IMG/VR virus record: IMGVR_UViG_3300002141_000035
Location: 1-57,506 of that record
Length of the DNA: 57,506 nucleotides
Reading direction: 5' to 3' (one strand)
Source: a virus
Shown: piece after piece, positions 23,501-32,425 of the stretch
Layout of the letters: each line of letters opens with the position of its first letter
Position numbering within the stretch: position 1 is the first letter of the stretch
Notes under the pieces: generated by a model
What the model saw: the letters and a program-made list of their open reading frames with translations, nothing else
Told to the model about the DNA's origin: nothing
Databases searched by the model: none
Program-made: the position numbers and the translations under genes

Positions 23501-25183
23501 GATAAAAAGTTTAGTTTCTATCTTAGTGGATCCTTGAATACCGCATTTGACAATGTTGGTGGATTAACTTATTTCGGAAATGTAGACACTAATTTAAACT
23601 TGATTTCGGAATTGGGTAACATTCCTACGGCAAATCAAAGTGTTTTATTGGAAGATGAAGTTGATGACTTGGATTTGATTGCTGAAAATGACCAAGAGAA
23701 TTTCTTCTTGACTGAAATCGGTGGTTATGAAGTGGTCAAGTTCTACGGATGTTTGGATAAGTTTGTATTCCAATCAGTTGCGTTATCGGATGAGAATTTC
23801 TACATCAAGTGTAAGAATTTTAACTCTTACTACCAAGGACAACCATCATCAAGTTATGAAGAAATTTTATTCCGGTTCCACTTTGGAATTCCATTTGATG
23901 TAAGTTATAGTTCTTCACAACTTACTGGATTTAGAGTTGATAATGCCAATAGATATTACAGTTCGGCTTACGCATTGATGTATAATTTTACGGGAAGCAA
24001 CATCTCCGATTCTTTCGATACATCGAGTTGTGTAAGTCAGTCCTATTCACTATTCCCACACCAAAGCCGTGAATTTGACATCAGTAATGAATATTTCACA
24101 GGAGAGGTTGGACCAAGTCGGTTTGAAAATGATAAAGTAGAATATACATCATTGACCACGTTGGATAATACATTATCCCCAACAAATACACGGACCTCGA
24201 AATCTAAATACAATTACTACAGTGATGCTAATAAATTGGGTATATTCCTATCACCAATACACGAACGAAATAAAGACATATTGAATTTCTTCGGGGATTA
24301 TGAAATCGTATCAAGTATTTCCGACCCAAGAGAAAAATTCGGACGTAAATATTTGGGACTAGAAACCTTACGGAAAAACTATTATGGGGAAAACTACATC
24401 AATCGTATTTTATTCAATGAGTTATTTACGATATACAAAATTTTCGTAGATAAAAGCATTTTTGATACATTGAAAAATGTCTTGCCTGCTAGAAATAGAG
24501 TTTATAAAGGAATATTGGTTGAACCAACTATTTTGGAGAGAAGTCGTATTGAAGAAAAAGCAGTGTTTATAGGTGAAATTCAAACTTTGGATGCAATTAT
24601 AGACCTGAAAGAAATTATCGCGGATATTGATCAGGGTGAATTAATATCTCTTAACGCATCGGAAATACCCGTGGCTGCAACTTCCAATGTAAACTCGACG
24701 TTTGTGACCAATACATTCTCAGCGTTCGAAAATATCCAAGATACCCCCGATAAGTATATGGTCAGTATATTTCCAAATACTTTTGGATATGTGGAATTCG
24801 ACGGACAGACATACAAAGCTTATACTTTGAACGAAAAACGAACATTGAGTTATTCCGATGATGGGGTTGATTCAAATAACGTGGTAAAAGACTTTAAAAA
24901 GGTCACGTTAGTTATCAGTGGTAGTTCGTTTGTAACGTCTTCTGCATATACAACTTTAACAGATGTGGAGAATTTCCGTCATATCAGCCGTAAGAATATT
25001 CCATTTCGTAAAGAATTGTATTTTGATACCGGTAGTTTGGATACTGGACTGGTTTATACCGGTAAATCGAGACAAACCAAGTTTACCACGATAAACGAAC
25101 CAAATGAATCAGATAGAGAACCTATAATAACAATACCAGTCGGTGCATCCATCAAAAACATGGAAGGTGGTATTACAGTTTAA
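20528..25183 (+). CDS. Giant baseplate protein with gpI-like and LamG-like regions
   Basis: 1551 residues. Near residue 805 the stretch NLPSIYKSKGTEECLRQIFA then IYGIPNNLILVKEF fits the conserved GT-x-x-x-L/I pattern of P2 gpI-type tail proteins. A beta-sandwich follows (about 870-1040) that resembles LamG/concanavalin lectin folds (VDFKLYIDTTKYPTSQVIVP; FSFYLSGSLN). The remaining parts are long beta-rich segments. Position after gp6 is that of T4 gp7, which is about 1030 residues, but I cannot confirm homology. It probably spans inner and outer baseplate and may contact the receptor. Confidence 0.7.
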   Translation: MFNILKESPNEINDVGYINSRENVLFTSSSTQEYFFGNSTKDVIEIGVYNSQKQPITSSTLVGFTTTTKFFYRYEDIDNNVFRDYYFPPNSNLIQNGNRDVLISVKDIVEQNSITDANFYLSLTPISNFFSQTNPLIIKEISNSRREIKLVKSFNSENVVNNISVTFDGNQILFDGNKSLSLKSGTVYNLNFVSGDITLVKFSKIKDGSFNGGVEYVNNVIYKPSTRQIILDTTEDFPVTLFAYNKNHRNSGVEINFPSRVSDSDFKLNSEFLSLGYNTFINNRIYDDFEYYVNTFNITDVYNLTKDNFKSEINSLKQLFGLAENDSDGVFEILRSVFYGETIYDGEIQKSISYLGIKDYLLNYLKFNYEFVNTFNNFNTSVNEINFAACDKKLLRRLASYKSPSNFPADVRLQYADSLKYLYGVFNVFLKNTLTTIESDFKNKFKSPLKNALKINGQIFPILTLKINGNELWLKLKDGIPSEYVIGDFSDIVNISIEPFFQTINFESSVKKNTIKLNKPNFSIDINELSARTLGTKYYTSDELEVNRNIKNKIDVNKKIANINVDYTDFSKFVIFSSANLRVKIFKNKISRITVLEEENDELESFDPTNSATNDKIGVYNKIELNNKEIDSIFASFDGYESYLYKTGYFIYDTSSETFVESTTDSSASSYVATLDTDSAEYDINNRDSLINNTPEYVYNDTDNDEYLKFLSMVGHHFDNIYLYISNIGIYKNIGDDTSTGLTGKLITNILNGFGFKVPPGLSGTLEYSEVDELYLNSSESNKYNNSISVDDKTKTIWKRLLTNLPSIYKSKGTEECLRQIFAIYGIPNNLILVKEFGGGYTQNEISSSYTIEEKEYLLEFIGSEEERVEFVNLEPFKSVDFKLYIDTTKYPTSQVIVPIHSSFSGGDQIYSFGFIKISDTLGSLYFVIKSGDESFAAVTEPFYMFNGEVMSLLLRKNPIDSNFETASDDNLVPTRYDICVHRNEYCLEPIDKKFSFYLSGSLNTAFDNVGGLTYFGNVDTNLNLISELGNIPTANQSVLLEDEVDDLDLIAENDQENFFLTEIGGYEVVKFYGCLDKFVFQSVALSDENFYIKCKNFNSYYQGQPSSSYEEILFRFHFGIPFDVSYSSSQLTGFRVDNANRYYSSAYALMYNFTGSNISDSFDTSSCVSQSYSLFPHQSREFDISNEYFTGEVGPSRFENDKVEYTSLTTLDNTLSPTNTRTSKSKYNYYSDANKLGIFLSPIHERNKDILNFFGDYEIVSSISDPREKFGRKYLGLETLRKNYYGENYINRILFNELFTIYKIFVDKSIFDTLKNVLPARNRVYKGILVEPTILERSRIEEKAVFIGEIQTLDAIIDLKEIIADIDQGELISLNASEIPVAATSNVNSTFVTNTFSAFENIQDTPDKYMVSIFPNTFGYVEFDGQTYKAYTLNEKRTLSYSDDGVDSNNVVKDFKKVTLVISGSSFVTSSAYTTLTDVENFRHISRKNIPFRKELYFDTGSLDTGLVYTGKSRQTKFTTINEPNESDREPIITIPVGASIKNMEGGITV

Positions 25184-25213
25184 AAATAAAAACAAAAAAC
25201 CCAAATTTGAAAC

Positions 25214-25220
25214 TATTTAT
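25214..25220 (+). promoter_or_regulatory. Candidate late promoter element TATTTAT
   Basis: AACTATTTATTAATT, 11 nt before the ATG at 25232. Confidence 0.4.
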
Positions 25221-25231
25221 TAATTGATTAT

Positions 25232-25864
25232 ATGGCATACTTAGATAACAAATCCATCGTTGTTGACGCAGTTTTAACAAAAAAAGGAAGAGAACTTCTT
25301 GCGACTAACGGAAGTTTAAAAATTTCATCGTTTGCATTAGCTGACGACGAAATTGATTACAGCCTCTTCAACGAAAACGCCGATTCAGAAGAGTTGAAGG
25401 AAATTGCGTTGATTAATACTCCGGTTTTTGAACCAAATACCGACGAAACGCAAGTAATGAAGTTCAAATTGGTGACCTTGGAAGAAGGAACGACATTCAT
25501 TCCTACAGTATCTATCGCACAAAGTTCTATCAGTATCGCATCTACATATACCGCTCAAATTGTCATTTCTCCATCTACTACACCAAATAATTACAACGTC
25601 AATGGTGGATATACCGCAATTTTAGGTAATACAAAAGTTGGTTCGTTGATAGTTAAAGTTCAAGCACCAACGAGCACGACAGTTGGAACCGTCACATCAT
25701 TTGCGGGTGATACATCGGCAGAAAGTTCTCAAGCAGTTGTTGGATTGGAATTCGCATTTATCCCATCCTCGAAACTTACTCGTACAACGACTACCACATT
25801 GACCATCGTTGGTAATGAAAGCGGTGGTGGTGTAAGTATTCCAGTGACCGTAACCGTCGAATAA
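25232..25864 (+). CDS. Tail/baseplate structural protein
   Basis: 210 residues. The N-terminus MAYLDNKSIVVDAVLTKKGR then ELLATNGSLKISSFALADDE is a pattern I associate with conserved structural proteins of T4-like marine phages. The remainder is Thr/Ser/Val-rich and beta-stranded, possibly an Ig-like domain (about residues 90-210). It opens a four-gene structural group with the propeller proteins. Confidence 0.65.
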   Translation: MAYLDNKSIVVDAVLTKKGRELLATNGSLKISSFALADDEIDYSLFNENADSEELKEIALINTPVFEPNTDETQVMKFKLVTLEEGTTFIPTVSIAQSSISIASTYTAQIVISPSTTPNNYNVNGGYTAILGNTKVGSLIVKVQAPTSTTVGTVTSFAGDTSAESSQAVVGLEFAFIPSSKLTRTTTTTLTIVGNESGGGVSIPVTVTVE

Positions 25865-25872
25865 TCTACTTT

Positions 25873-26961
25873 ATGTCAAATTTTAAGATATATCAACCAT
25901 TTGAAGTCACCGATGTCATTTCGGGTAAAACAACCACAGTTTCCAGTGGTTACTTTCCCGGCGGCGATGTCAAAATATCTCAATCAGCATTTTATACATC
26001 CAGCGCACAAACGCAATTAACCGGTGCCAATGGTATATATGACGTATTGAATGGAATGTACTATACCAACGTCTACGATGATAATGTAAGTAACCGACAA
26101 TTGTTATTTTCAATAAGTTATGGTGATTCAAACAACGGTGGAGCAACTTCCGGTTCATCGGTATTTTCCAGTTCCGCAGCTGTTTACACCCAATATAAAA
26201 ATTTATTGTTGGGTATTGCGGATGTTGATGGGAAGTTTAGTTTCAAAACGGGTAGTTCCGCAGCCGCAACTTACATAACCAGTTCAGAAATTTTCGTAAT
26301 TGCTTTCTCATCCGATTTAATGAAAGACCAAGTTGATAGAGGTCAATGGACATTTAAAATTACCGGATCAAATACTAGTGCAAGTCTTCAATTGATTGAC
26401 GAGTTACCAATATTGACAGCGGCGGAACAAAAAGAACAACGACTAGTTTATCAGGTTGTTTCGGGTAGTTTTGATGAGTCTTTGGGTCGTTCAACGGCTG
26501 CCGCATCGGAATATCAAGGATTGGGTCTATTTTATCCTAAGAATGGTATTTTAATCTTAAATGCGGATAAATTAAGACATTACGCGGGTCACGTATATAA
26601 CAACTCCGCTACATCGTCTATCGTCAATCACCAGTCTTTATTTGGTAAATTGACCCCAAGTGCAAATGGTATGATGCGAGTAAGAAAATCGGAAATTGTT
26701 CCGTCTGCTCACTATTTCATACGAGTTAAGAATCAAGATTTCAATTTCTCCAACAATCCATCGTTTGTTTATCAAACCACGGATGAAAATTATACAAAGG
26801 GTGAAATTATCACGCAATTACAGGCCGAACCAAAAACCTATATTACCACAGTTGGTCTATATAACGAACTAAATGAGTTGGTTGCTATTGCGAAGATGAG
26901 TCGTCCAACCAAAAAAGACTTCACAAACGAACTTCTAATTCGTGTCCGACTTGACTTTTAA
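25873..26961 (+). CDS. Structural protein with a shared C-terminal module
   Basis: 362 residues, rich in Ser, Thr and Ala; starts MSNFKIYQPFEVTDVISGK. The last 45 residues include ITTVGLYNELNELVAIAK then LLIRVRLDF. The 813-residue protein at 29708 ends with the same module (ITTIGLYNGLDLIAVAK, then FIIRFDI). This common end may be a docking domain for one baseplate site. The enzymatic role, if any, is not evident. Confidence 0.7.
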   Translation: MSNFKIYQPFEVTDVISGKTTTVSSGYFPGGDVKISQSAFYTSSAQTQLTGANGIYDVLNGMYYTNVYDDNVSNRQLLFSISYGDSNNGGATSGSSVFSSSAAVYTQYKNLLLGIADVDGKFSFKTGSSAAATYITSSEIFVIAFSSDLMKDQVDRGQWTFKITGSNTSASLQLIDELPILTAAEQKEQRLVYQVVSGSFDESLGRSTAAASEYQGLGLFYPKNGILILNADKLRHYAGHVYNNSATSSIVNHQSLFGKLTPSANGMMRVRKSEIVPSAHYFIRVKNQDFNFSNNPSFVYQTTDENYTKGEIITQLQAEPKTYITTVGLYNELNELVAIAKMSRPTKKDFTNELLIRVRLDF

Positions 26962-26994
26962 TTGATTATTGAATGAAAATCATAATGTGACTCA

Positions 26995-27001
26995 TATTTA
27001 T
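26995..27001 (+). promoter_or_regulatory. Candidate late promoter element TATTTAT
   Basis: CTCATATTTATGATTAATG: the ATG at 27007 begins 6 nt after the heptamer. Confidence 0.45.
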
Positions 27002-27006
27002 GATTA

Positions 27007-29706
27007 ATGATTAAGAGTCTCAAGAAAGATGATGTTAGTGCCGTTCCATTTGTCGTTTCAAAAAGATGGAGAGCCACAAGCAAGGAAAACACCAGTTTAC
27101 TTCTAGGTGATGTAGATTTTGAATATGTGATATATTCATCATCTTTTTCTTCGGAAAGTGGGGATACATTCACATCGGAAGAATCAAGTTCCACAAGTTC
27201 ATCGTTTATCGCGGAATCATTCACCACCGGAGTAGCGGGCTTCTTATCTACTCCACTAGCTTTAGAATTTATAGATTATGGGGATGGTTGGCAATTTGGA
27301 TGTACATCTTCGTTACGAAACATAAGTAATTATGAAATTTTGGTAGAAGATACATCTTCCTACATCAGTATCGAAGCCGCCTCCGAATTTTTCTTGTTGG
27401 AAAGTTACAACGAATTAAGTACGAGTCGTGATCCTTATAATGGTCCAACGTATAGATTTGATTTGACTATGGATGTTCCATTTACAAACTCATCATGTGA
27501 TTTATGTCTCGAACAATCCGAGGATAATTTTTTGACTTTTGAAGATGGTATTCAAGTTGATAGTTATGTCAAATTTAATCCTGATATAGAGCCTCAAAAT
27601 TTGAATAATACCTACAAACGTATTACTTACAATCAAATCAAGAACTTGTTCTACAACAATTCAAATGACCCAACGAAATTATTGGGGTTGGAAAATTTTG
27701 ATGTGTTTTTGGATGCAAAAAATCGAGTTGTATATGATAATATAAAAGTTGTAACCATTCCTCAAGCATATTTTGGTGATAAAATTGTTGAAAATAGTGT
27801 GGAAATAATCGAAGATTCGGGTGACCAAGTTTATACCATTGTTGATGATGGTCGTGGAAATCTTCACGCACGAGAAAACATTTTCAGTGTAATAGTATCC
27901 GATGCAAATAAGGATATTAACTACTTCAATTCCGCATCGTATGTTAATTTTTCCAATTTCAACTTCTCCGTAAACGATATTGGAGTAAGTTCATCTATTA
28001 ATTGGCAGTATTACAAGAATAACATTCTGTATGTCAATCGTGATGTCATTGAAGATTTCGTCGTTCATGGATATACAATTAATGATGTGGTAACTCCAAT
28101 CAGTTACAACTCTAATCTTATTTATGTGGGTGAAGCCGGTACAAATTTGGATGTAGTTTCATTACCACATGAAGATTTGTTGGGATATTTCCGAAAAATT
28201 GAATGTGGTACGAATTTCGTAGTTGCATTGAAATCTTCGGGTGATGTGGTTACGTGGGGTGACTCAACAATAACAACGACTATTCCTACGTTTGATACCA
28301 AAGTGAGGGACATATCAGTTGGTGACCAACACGCAATTGCAATTGACGATAATGGCAAAATTTATGTGTGGGGAACATCAACTTACACCGGTTCACTACC
28401 AACTGTAACGAACAATTATAGATACATCAAAGCCGGACCTAGTGGTAGTGTAGCGATACATACCAACGGACGAATTTATGGATTTGGCCACAGTTCATGT
28501 AATTTATTTACCAATATTCCACAAGTGGGAAATATAGATAAAGTAGAAATTGGTAGTCAACATGGTATCATATTAGATAATAATGGTGATTTATACTCAT
28601 GGTCATCAAACTCTGATTACAGTCAATCATTAATACCAACTAGTGCAGAAACGGGTATTCAAGATGTAGTATGTGGTGATGACCACACCATTGCGTTAAA
28701 AACTGACGGTAGAATTATTGCATGGGGAAAGAATAATTTTTCACAATCGTTCATACCATTCGGGGAATCATTGACGGATTGGGCAGTAGTGGCTGGGGGA
28801 ATCGCAACTGTTGGATTAGCGGATGTAAGTGCCGTTCTAGCTAAAGGAAATCGTAGTGTTGCATCACAACGACGAATTACGGATGCGGTTGATAAACCAT
28901 ATAGGTTTACATTTGCATGGGGTCAACATCCATTCACAACCGAATATTCTTTGACGGATATACATTTGGGTAGAAATTACACAATATTGGATCCAAATGT
29001 AAATTATCAACAGTTGGTATATACAAATGATTATACATCTCCAACAATTTTGAAGGGTGCATTGAAATCAACAACAACATTGAATTTTGACATCAATCTT
29101 AACGGTACGAAAGAGTATAATTTAACGGATTACAAGGTTAAAATTTCCAAATTACATGACCCACATGGAACTCCAATGTTTTCTGGTTTGGGATTTTTAA
29201 CAACGAAGGTAAACAACAAAGAATTATATTCATACATTTCCAGTGGTGAAGATAATGAAATGACAATGAGTGTGGGATTGAAAACTTTTTATCTTGACAC
29301 TGGATCCATTGACTTATCCGATCCTCATTATGGTGGATATCGTAATGTACCAACATATATTACTCGGTTAACATCGAGTATATCAATGGGTCAAACCGGT
29401 TCGAGGGATTATAATAACACAATGACTGGTCGGTTTGTAAGTTATGACCACTCAACAACTGAATTGGTTGTTTTTGTGGATTCTGTTCAAGGAAGTGGAA
29501 TTTATGATAATTGGTCGATTGATTTTGGTAAAATCATTGTGAATGAACTTTTGGATGAATTGAATATCGCCGATACTACTTATAACCGATTGTATCTATC
29601 AGGTTCATCCTATACCACTTCGTCTAATTTAAATTCGATGTTAAAAGATGAATCGTTTATTGAACACTATTTAGAAAATCAAGGTTCTTACGACCCTTAC
29701 ACATAA
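27007..29706 (+). CDS. Large tail protein with RCC1-like beta-propeller
   Basis: 899 residues. Between about residues 398 and 595 there are successive RCC1-type blades: CGTNFVVALKSSGDVVTWGD, VGDQHAIAIDDNGKIYVWG, SGSVAIHTNGRIYGFGH, GSQHGIILDNNGDLYSW, CGDDHTIALKTDGRIIAWG. Each has the Gly-x-x-His-x-x-Ala/Ile-Leu pattern and an aromatic-Gly end. Flanking regions are beta-rich and unknown, with a Ser/Glu-rich stretch near residue 50. It is probably a baseplate-attached fibre or adhesion protein. The tail end LENQGSYDPYT runs directly into the next gene. Confidence 0.8.
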   Translation: MIKSLKKDDVSAVPFVVSKRWRATSKENTSLLLGDVDFEYVIYSSSFSSESGDTFTSEESSSTSSSFIAESFTTGVAGFLSTPLALEFIDYGDGWQFGCTSSLRNISNYEILVEDTSSYISIEAASEFFLLESYNELSTSRDPYNGPTYRFDLTMDVPFTNSSCDLCLEQSEDNFLTFEDGIQVDSYVKFNPDIEPQNLNNTYKRITYNQIKNLFYNNSNDPTKLLGLENFDVFLDAKNRVVYDNIKVVTIPQAYFGDKIVENSVEIIEDSGDQVYTIVDDGRGNLHARENIFSVIVSDANKDINYFNSASYVNFSNFNFSVNDIGVSSSINWQYYKNNILYVNRDVIEDFVVHGYTINDVVTPISYNSNLIYVGEAGTNLDVVSLPHEDLLGYFRKIECGTNFVVALKSSGDVVTWGDSTITTTIPTFDTKVRDISVGDQHAIAIDDNGKIYVWGTSTYTGSLPTVTNNYRYIKAGPSGSVAIHTNGRIYGFGHSSCNLFTNIPQVGNIDKVEIGSQHGIILDNNGDLYSWSSNSDYSQSLIPTSAETGIQDVVCGDDHTIALKTDGRIIAWGKNNFSQSFIPFGESLTDWAVVAGGIATVGLADVSAVLAKGNRSVASQRRITDAVDKPYRFTFAWGQHPFTTEYSLTDIHLGRNYTILDPNVNYQQLVYTNDYTSPTILKGALKSTTTLNFDINLNGTKEYNLTDYKVKISKLHDPHGTPMFSGLGFLTTKVNNKELYSYISSGEDNEMTMSVGLKTFYLDTGSIDLSDPHYGGYRNVPTYITRLTSSISMGQTGSRDYNNTMTGRFVSYDHSTTELVVFVDSVQGSGIYDNWSIDFGKIIVNELLDELNIADTTYNRLYLSGSSYTTSSNLNSMLKDESFIEHYLENQGSYDPYT

Positions 29707-29707
29707 A

Positions 29708-32149
29708 ATGCATAAAAACATATACATAGATAAGAAAGATTTTGGATATGCGGTTGCGATAAATGAAATTTACAGCGCTATTGGAAATCCATCGTTTGAA
29801 AACTTCTCTTCTTCCTCAAATGCGATATTGGAAGAAGGTAGTGTGGATTTTTATAAATACGATGCTTTGACGACGGATAGATTTGCGTATAATTTTACTG
29901 TAAGACGAACTTCTTTAAACGGAGATTTTACCCTTTTTACAGAAAATTACACAACCTCATCAGATTCATTAATTTCAGGTAGTAACGAGGTCATTACCGA
30001 GTTGGGAACTAGTTCTAGTATTGATACCTCGGTGTATGATAGTTCATCTATATTGATTGCGGATTTTGATAACATAAAAATACTTCAATCAGATTTCGGT
30101 CGGTCTTTAGATGTTTATGATAATTTATGCGTCGTAGGTTCAACCAAAATGGTTTACACCTTACTACACATTGATAATGTCGTTCGAGACGATGATGGTG
30201 TAGTCGAATTACACGATATGTCAAATTCGACATCCTCATTACTCGTTTCTCTCTATGCTTCGGACACGGGATTGACCGATACAGGGTCTAATTCATTTGG
30301 TTGGTCCGTTTCTATGAATCAGGAGTTTATAGCGGTAGGCAGTCCATTTACGAACGTCAGTGGGTCAGTATTCGTATTCAAGAGTGGGTCAAGTGGATAT
30401 ACTTATCACAGCGTATTGACATCTAGTGCTGAAAGTTTTTTTGGTGGATGCCTTAAATTAGACAAAAATTACAATAAGTTGGTTGTGGGTAACGGAAGTA
30501 TTATGAATTCCGATTCTAAAGTGTATTTGTATGAGTATATTTCGTCATCGGATGCGTGGTCAGTAGTAACGACGTTTGAATCTAATCGAGAAGTAGAAAA
30601 TCTTAACTTTATACCAGTACCACAATATTCACCTATCATTACATTACCAGATGGTTTTGGTAACGCGGTTTCACTATATTGTTCATCCTCAAGTTCCGTC
30701 ACGGTTGCGATAGGTGCTCCATACGACAGAAGTTATCAAGAATTTAGTGGTTCTAACTGTTACCGTAATGGATGTGTTTATGTATTCGATTTAATTGAGT
30801 GTGAACTAAACACATCAAGTAGTTCATACTGGCGTGAAACGAAATTATTTGGAGATAGTGACTCGTTTAAATTTAACAGATTTGGACACGCGGTTGATTT
30901 GTATGACAGCAATCTTCTAATTTCATCTCCGAAGTTTTTATCCGAGTTCAGTTCTTCCTATATCCAGAATACCCTTTTCAAAGCAGAAGATTGTGATGAT
31001 TTGGAGGAAAATGATTACTTGGGTATGTTCTACATATACCAAAATACCGATGATAGTTGGGATAATGTCTATGCGAAGTTCAAACCAAAAAAGAAATACG
31101 GTTATCCTTACAATTTCTTTGCACACGATGTTTGTATTTTCGATGAAAATGTCATTGTTGGTTCACCAATTGCATTGACGGATTCTAATAGATTGATTGA
31201 AATCATACAGGATAGGGATGATTTGGCGTTGAATCTTAATGGAGATTTTAACATATTTAACTTGTCTGATTTTGAGGCACATCATCACGTTGGTAATGTC
31301 TTTTATAAAACTGGAAAAATGGTCATATCCACATCCGGTTCAATTTTCGACTATATGTTTGAGAGTGATGTGAATGATGAGCCAATTTACGACATATCTT
31401 ATAATAGCAAGACGTCTTTATATGAAAAGGAAATCATATGTACGGTTGAACCGGGGGAATTTAACTATTCTACAAATCCGACATCTTATACCTATCCAAC
31501 AGCATCATTGGACTTAAATAAAAGTGGTAAATTTGATTTTGAAGACTGTGATAAAATTTTAAGAGCCATTTACAAAAAAATAACAGGTGTGGAAACTTGG
31601 TGGAACCTGTTTCCGTTCGATTATCCATCTGGATTTGAAGAAACTGTTGAAGGAAGTTTGTTTTACTATTATCTAAGTGGTTCATTTGAGGATAAATCAC
31701 AAATTGCCCTCAATTCTACCACCTTGACAACGGTTGATTATAACTACATAATTAACAATTTAGATGACGTATTGGATGTAAATGCTGATGGTATCACCGA
31801 TGATGACGACATTAGAATCATATGGAAATATTTCATTGATAAATTGACTCCTAACAACTATCAAAACTTCATCACCTCAAAAAGTGTAGGTATTAGAAGT
31901 CAATATGTTGATGCGAAAGATTATTTGGATTCCTTGACTAATCGTGGAATAACACCAACTATTAAAGACGCATTTCAAGATAGGTGGGTATCTAGTTCGA
32001 TAAACCCAACTGGTTCATATCTATCACCATACATTACAACCATAGGTCTATATAATGGATTAGATTTGATAGCTGTGGCTAAGTTAGGAACACCTATAAA
32101 AAATGAAGGTAATTTTCCTTTGAATTTTATTATACGATTCGACATTTAA
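29708..32149 (+). CDS. Tail protein with FG-GAP-like propeller and dockerin-like EF-hands
   Basis: 813 residues. Repeats of the FG-GAP/integrin-type propeller occur in the first 500 residues: FGYAVAINEIYSAIGNP, FGRSLDVYDNLCVVGS, FGWSVSMNQEFIAVGSPF, FGNAVSLYCSSSSSVTVAIG, FGHAVDLYDSNLLISSP, FFAHDVCIFDENVIVGSP. Two calcium-binding-like loops follow: DLNKSGKFDFED (about residue 601) and DVNADGITDDDD (about 690). Each has a helix after it, as in dockerin duplicated segments. The C-terminal module matches the 362-residue protein at 25873. It is probably an adhesion protein on the baseplate. Confidence 0.8.
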   Translation: MHKNIYIDKKDFGYAVAINEIYSAIGNPSFENFSSSSNAILEEGSVDFYKYDALTTDRFAYNFTVRRTSLNGDFTLFTENYTTSSDSLISGSNEVITELGTSSSIDTSVYDSSSILIADFDNIKILQSDFGRSLDVYDNLCVVGSTKMVYTLLHIDNVVRDDDGVVELHDMSNSTSSLLVSLYASDTGLTDTGSNSFGWSVSMNQEFIAVGSPFTNVSGSVFVFKSGSSGYTYHSVLTSSAESFFGGCLKLDKNYNKLVVGNGSIMNSDSKVYLYEYISSSDAWSVVTTFESNREVENLNFIPVPQYSPIITLPDGFGNAVSLYCSSSSSVTVAIGAPYDRSYQEFSGSNCYRNGCVYVFDLIECELNTSSSSYWRETKLFGDSDSFKFNRFGHAVDLYDSNLLISSPKFLSEFSSSYIQNTLFKAEDCDDLEENDYLGMFYIYQNTDDSWDNVYAKFKPKKKYGYPYNFFAHDVCIFDENVIVGSPIALTDSNRLIEIIQDRDDLALNLNGDFNIFNLSDFEAHHHVGNVFYKTGKMVISTSGSIFDYMFESDVNDEPIYDISYNSKTSLYEKEIICTVEPGEFNYSTNPTSYTYPTASLDLNKSGKFDFEDCDKILRAIYKKITGVETWWNLFPFDYPSGFEETVEGSLFYYYLSGSFEDKSQIALNSTTLTTVDYNYIINNLDDVLDVNADGITDDDDIRIIWKYFIDKLTPNNYQNFITSKSVGIRSQYVDAKDYLDSLTNRGITPTIKDAFQDRWVSSSINPTGSYLSPYITTIGLYNGLDLIAVAKLGTPIKNEGNFPLNFIIRFDI

Positions 32150-32153
32150 CTGA

Positions 32154-32160
32154 TATTTAT
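32154..32160 (+). promoter_or_regulatory. Candidate late promoter element TATTTAT
   Basis: TGATATTTATTATATATG: the ATG at 32166 starts 6 nt after the heptamer. Confidence 0.45.
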
Positions 32161-32165
32161 TATAT

Positions 32166-32393
32166 ATGGCAAATCAAATTAACAGAGAATCTTTGAAGAC
32201 GAGTTTGGAAGACAGATATAATAAATCCAAAGTTGGTGGGGCGTTTGATGCGAAATCAGCGGGAGTTAAATTTACCGATGGTATTGCCAATGATTTCGCA
32301 GATGGCTTTACCCGTGGTGGAAAAAATTCCAAACTTCCTAAGAAAGATTCTTCCTATCTCAAGGGTCATTCGACTCAGAAATACAAAGGTTAA
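32166..32393 (+). CDS. Small basic hypothetical protein
   Basis: 75 residues, starting MANQINRESLKTSLEDRYNK. It is Lys/Gly/Ser-rich, probably largely unstructured, and ends KGHSTQKYKG. The late-type element in front suggests a virion or late role. Not recognised. Confidence 0.6.
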   Translation: MANQINRESLKTSLEDRYNKSKVGGAFDAKSAGVKFTDGIANDFADGFTRGGKNSKLPKKDSSYLKGHSTQKYKG

Positions 32394-32425
32394 TTTTATA
32401 TCGTGACACATACTATATATGTGAT

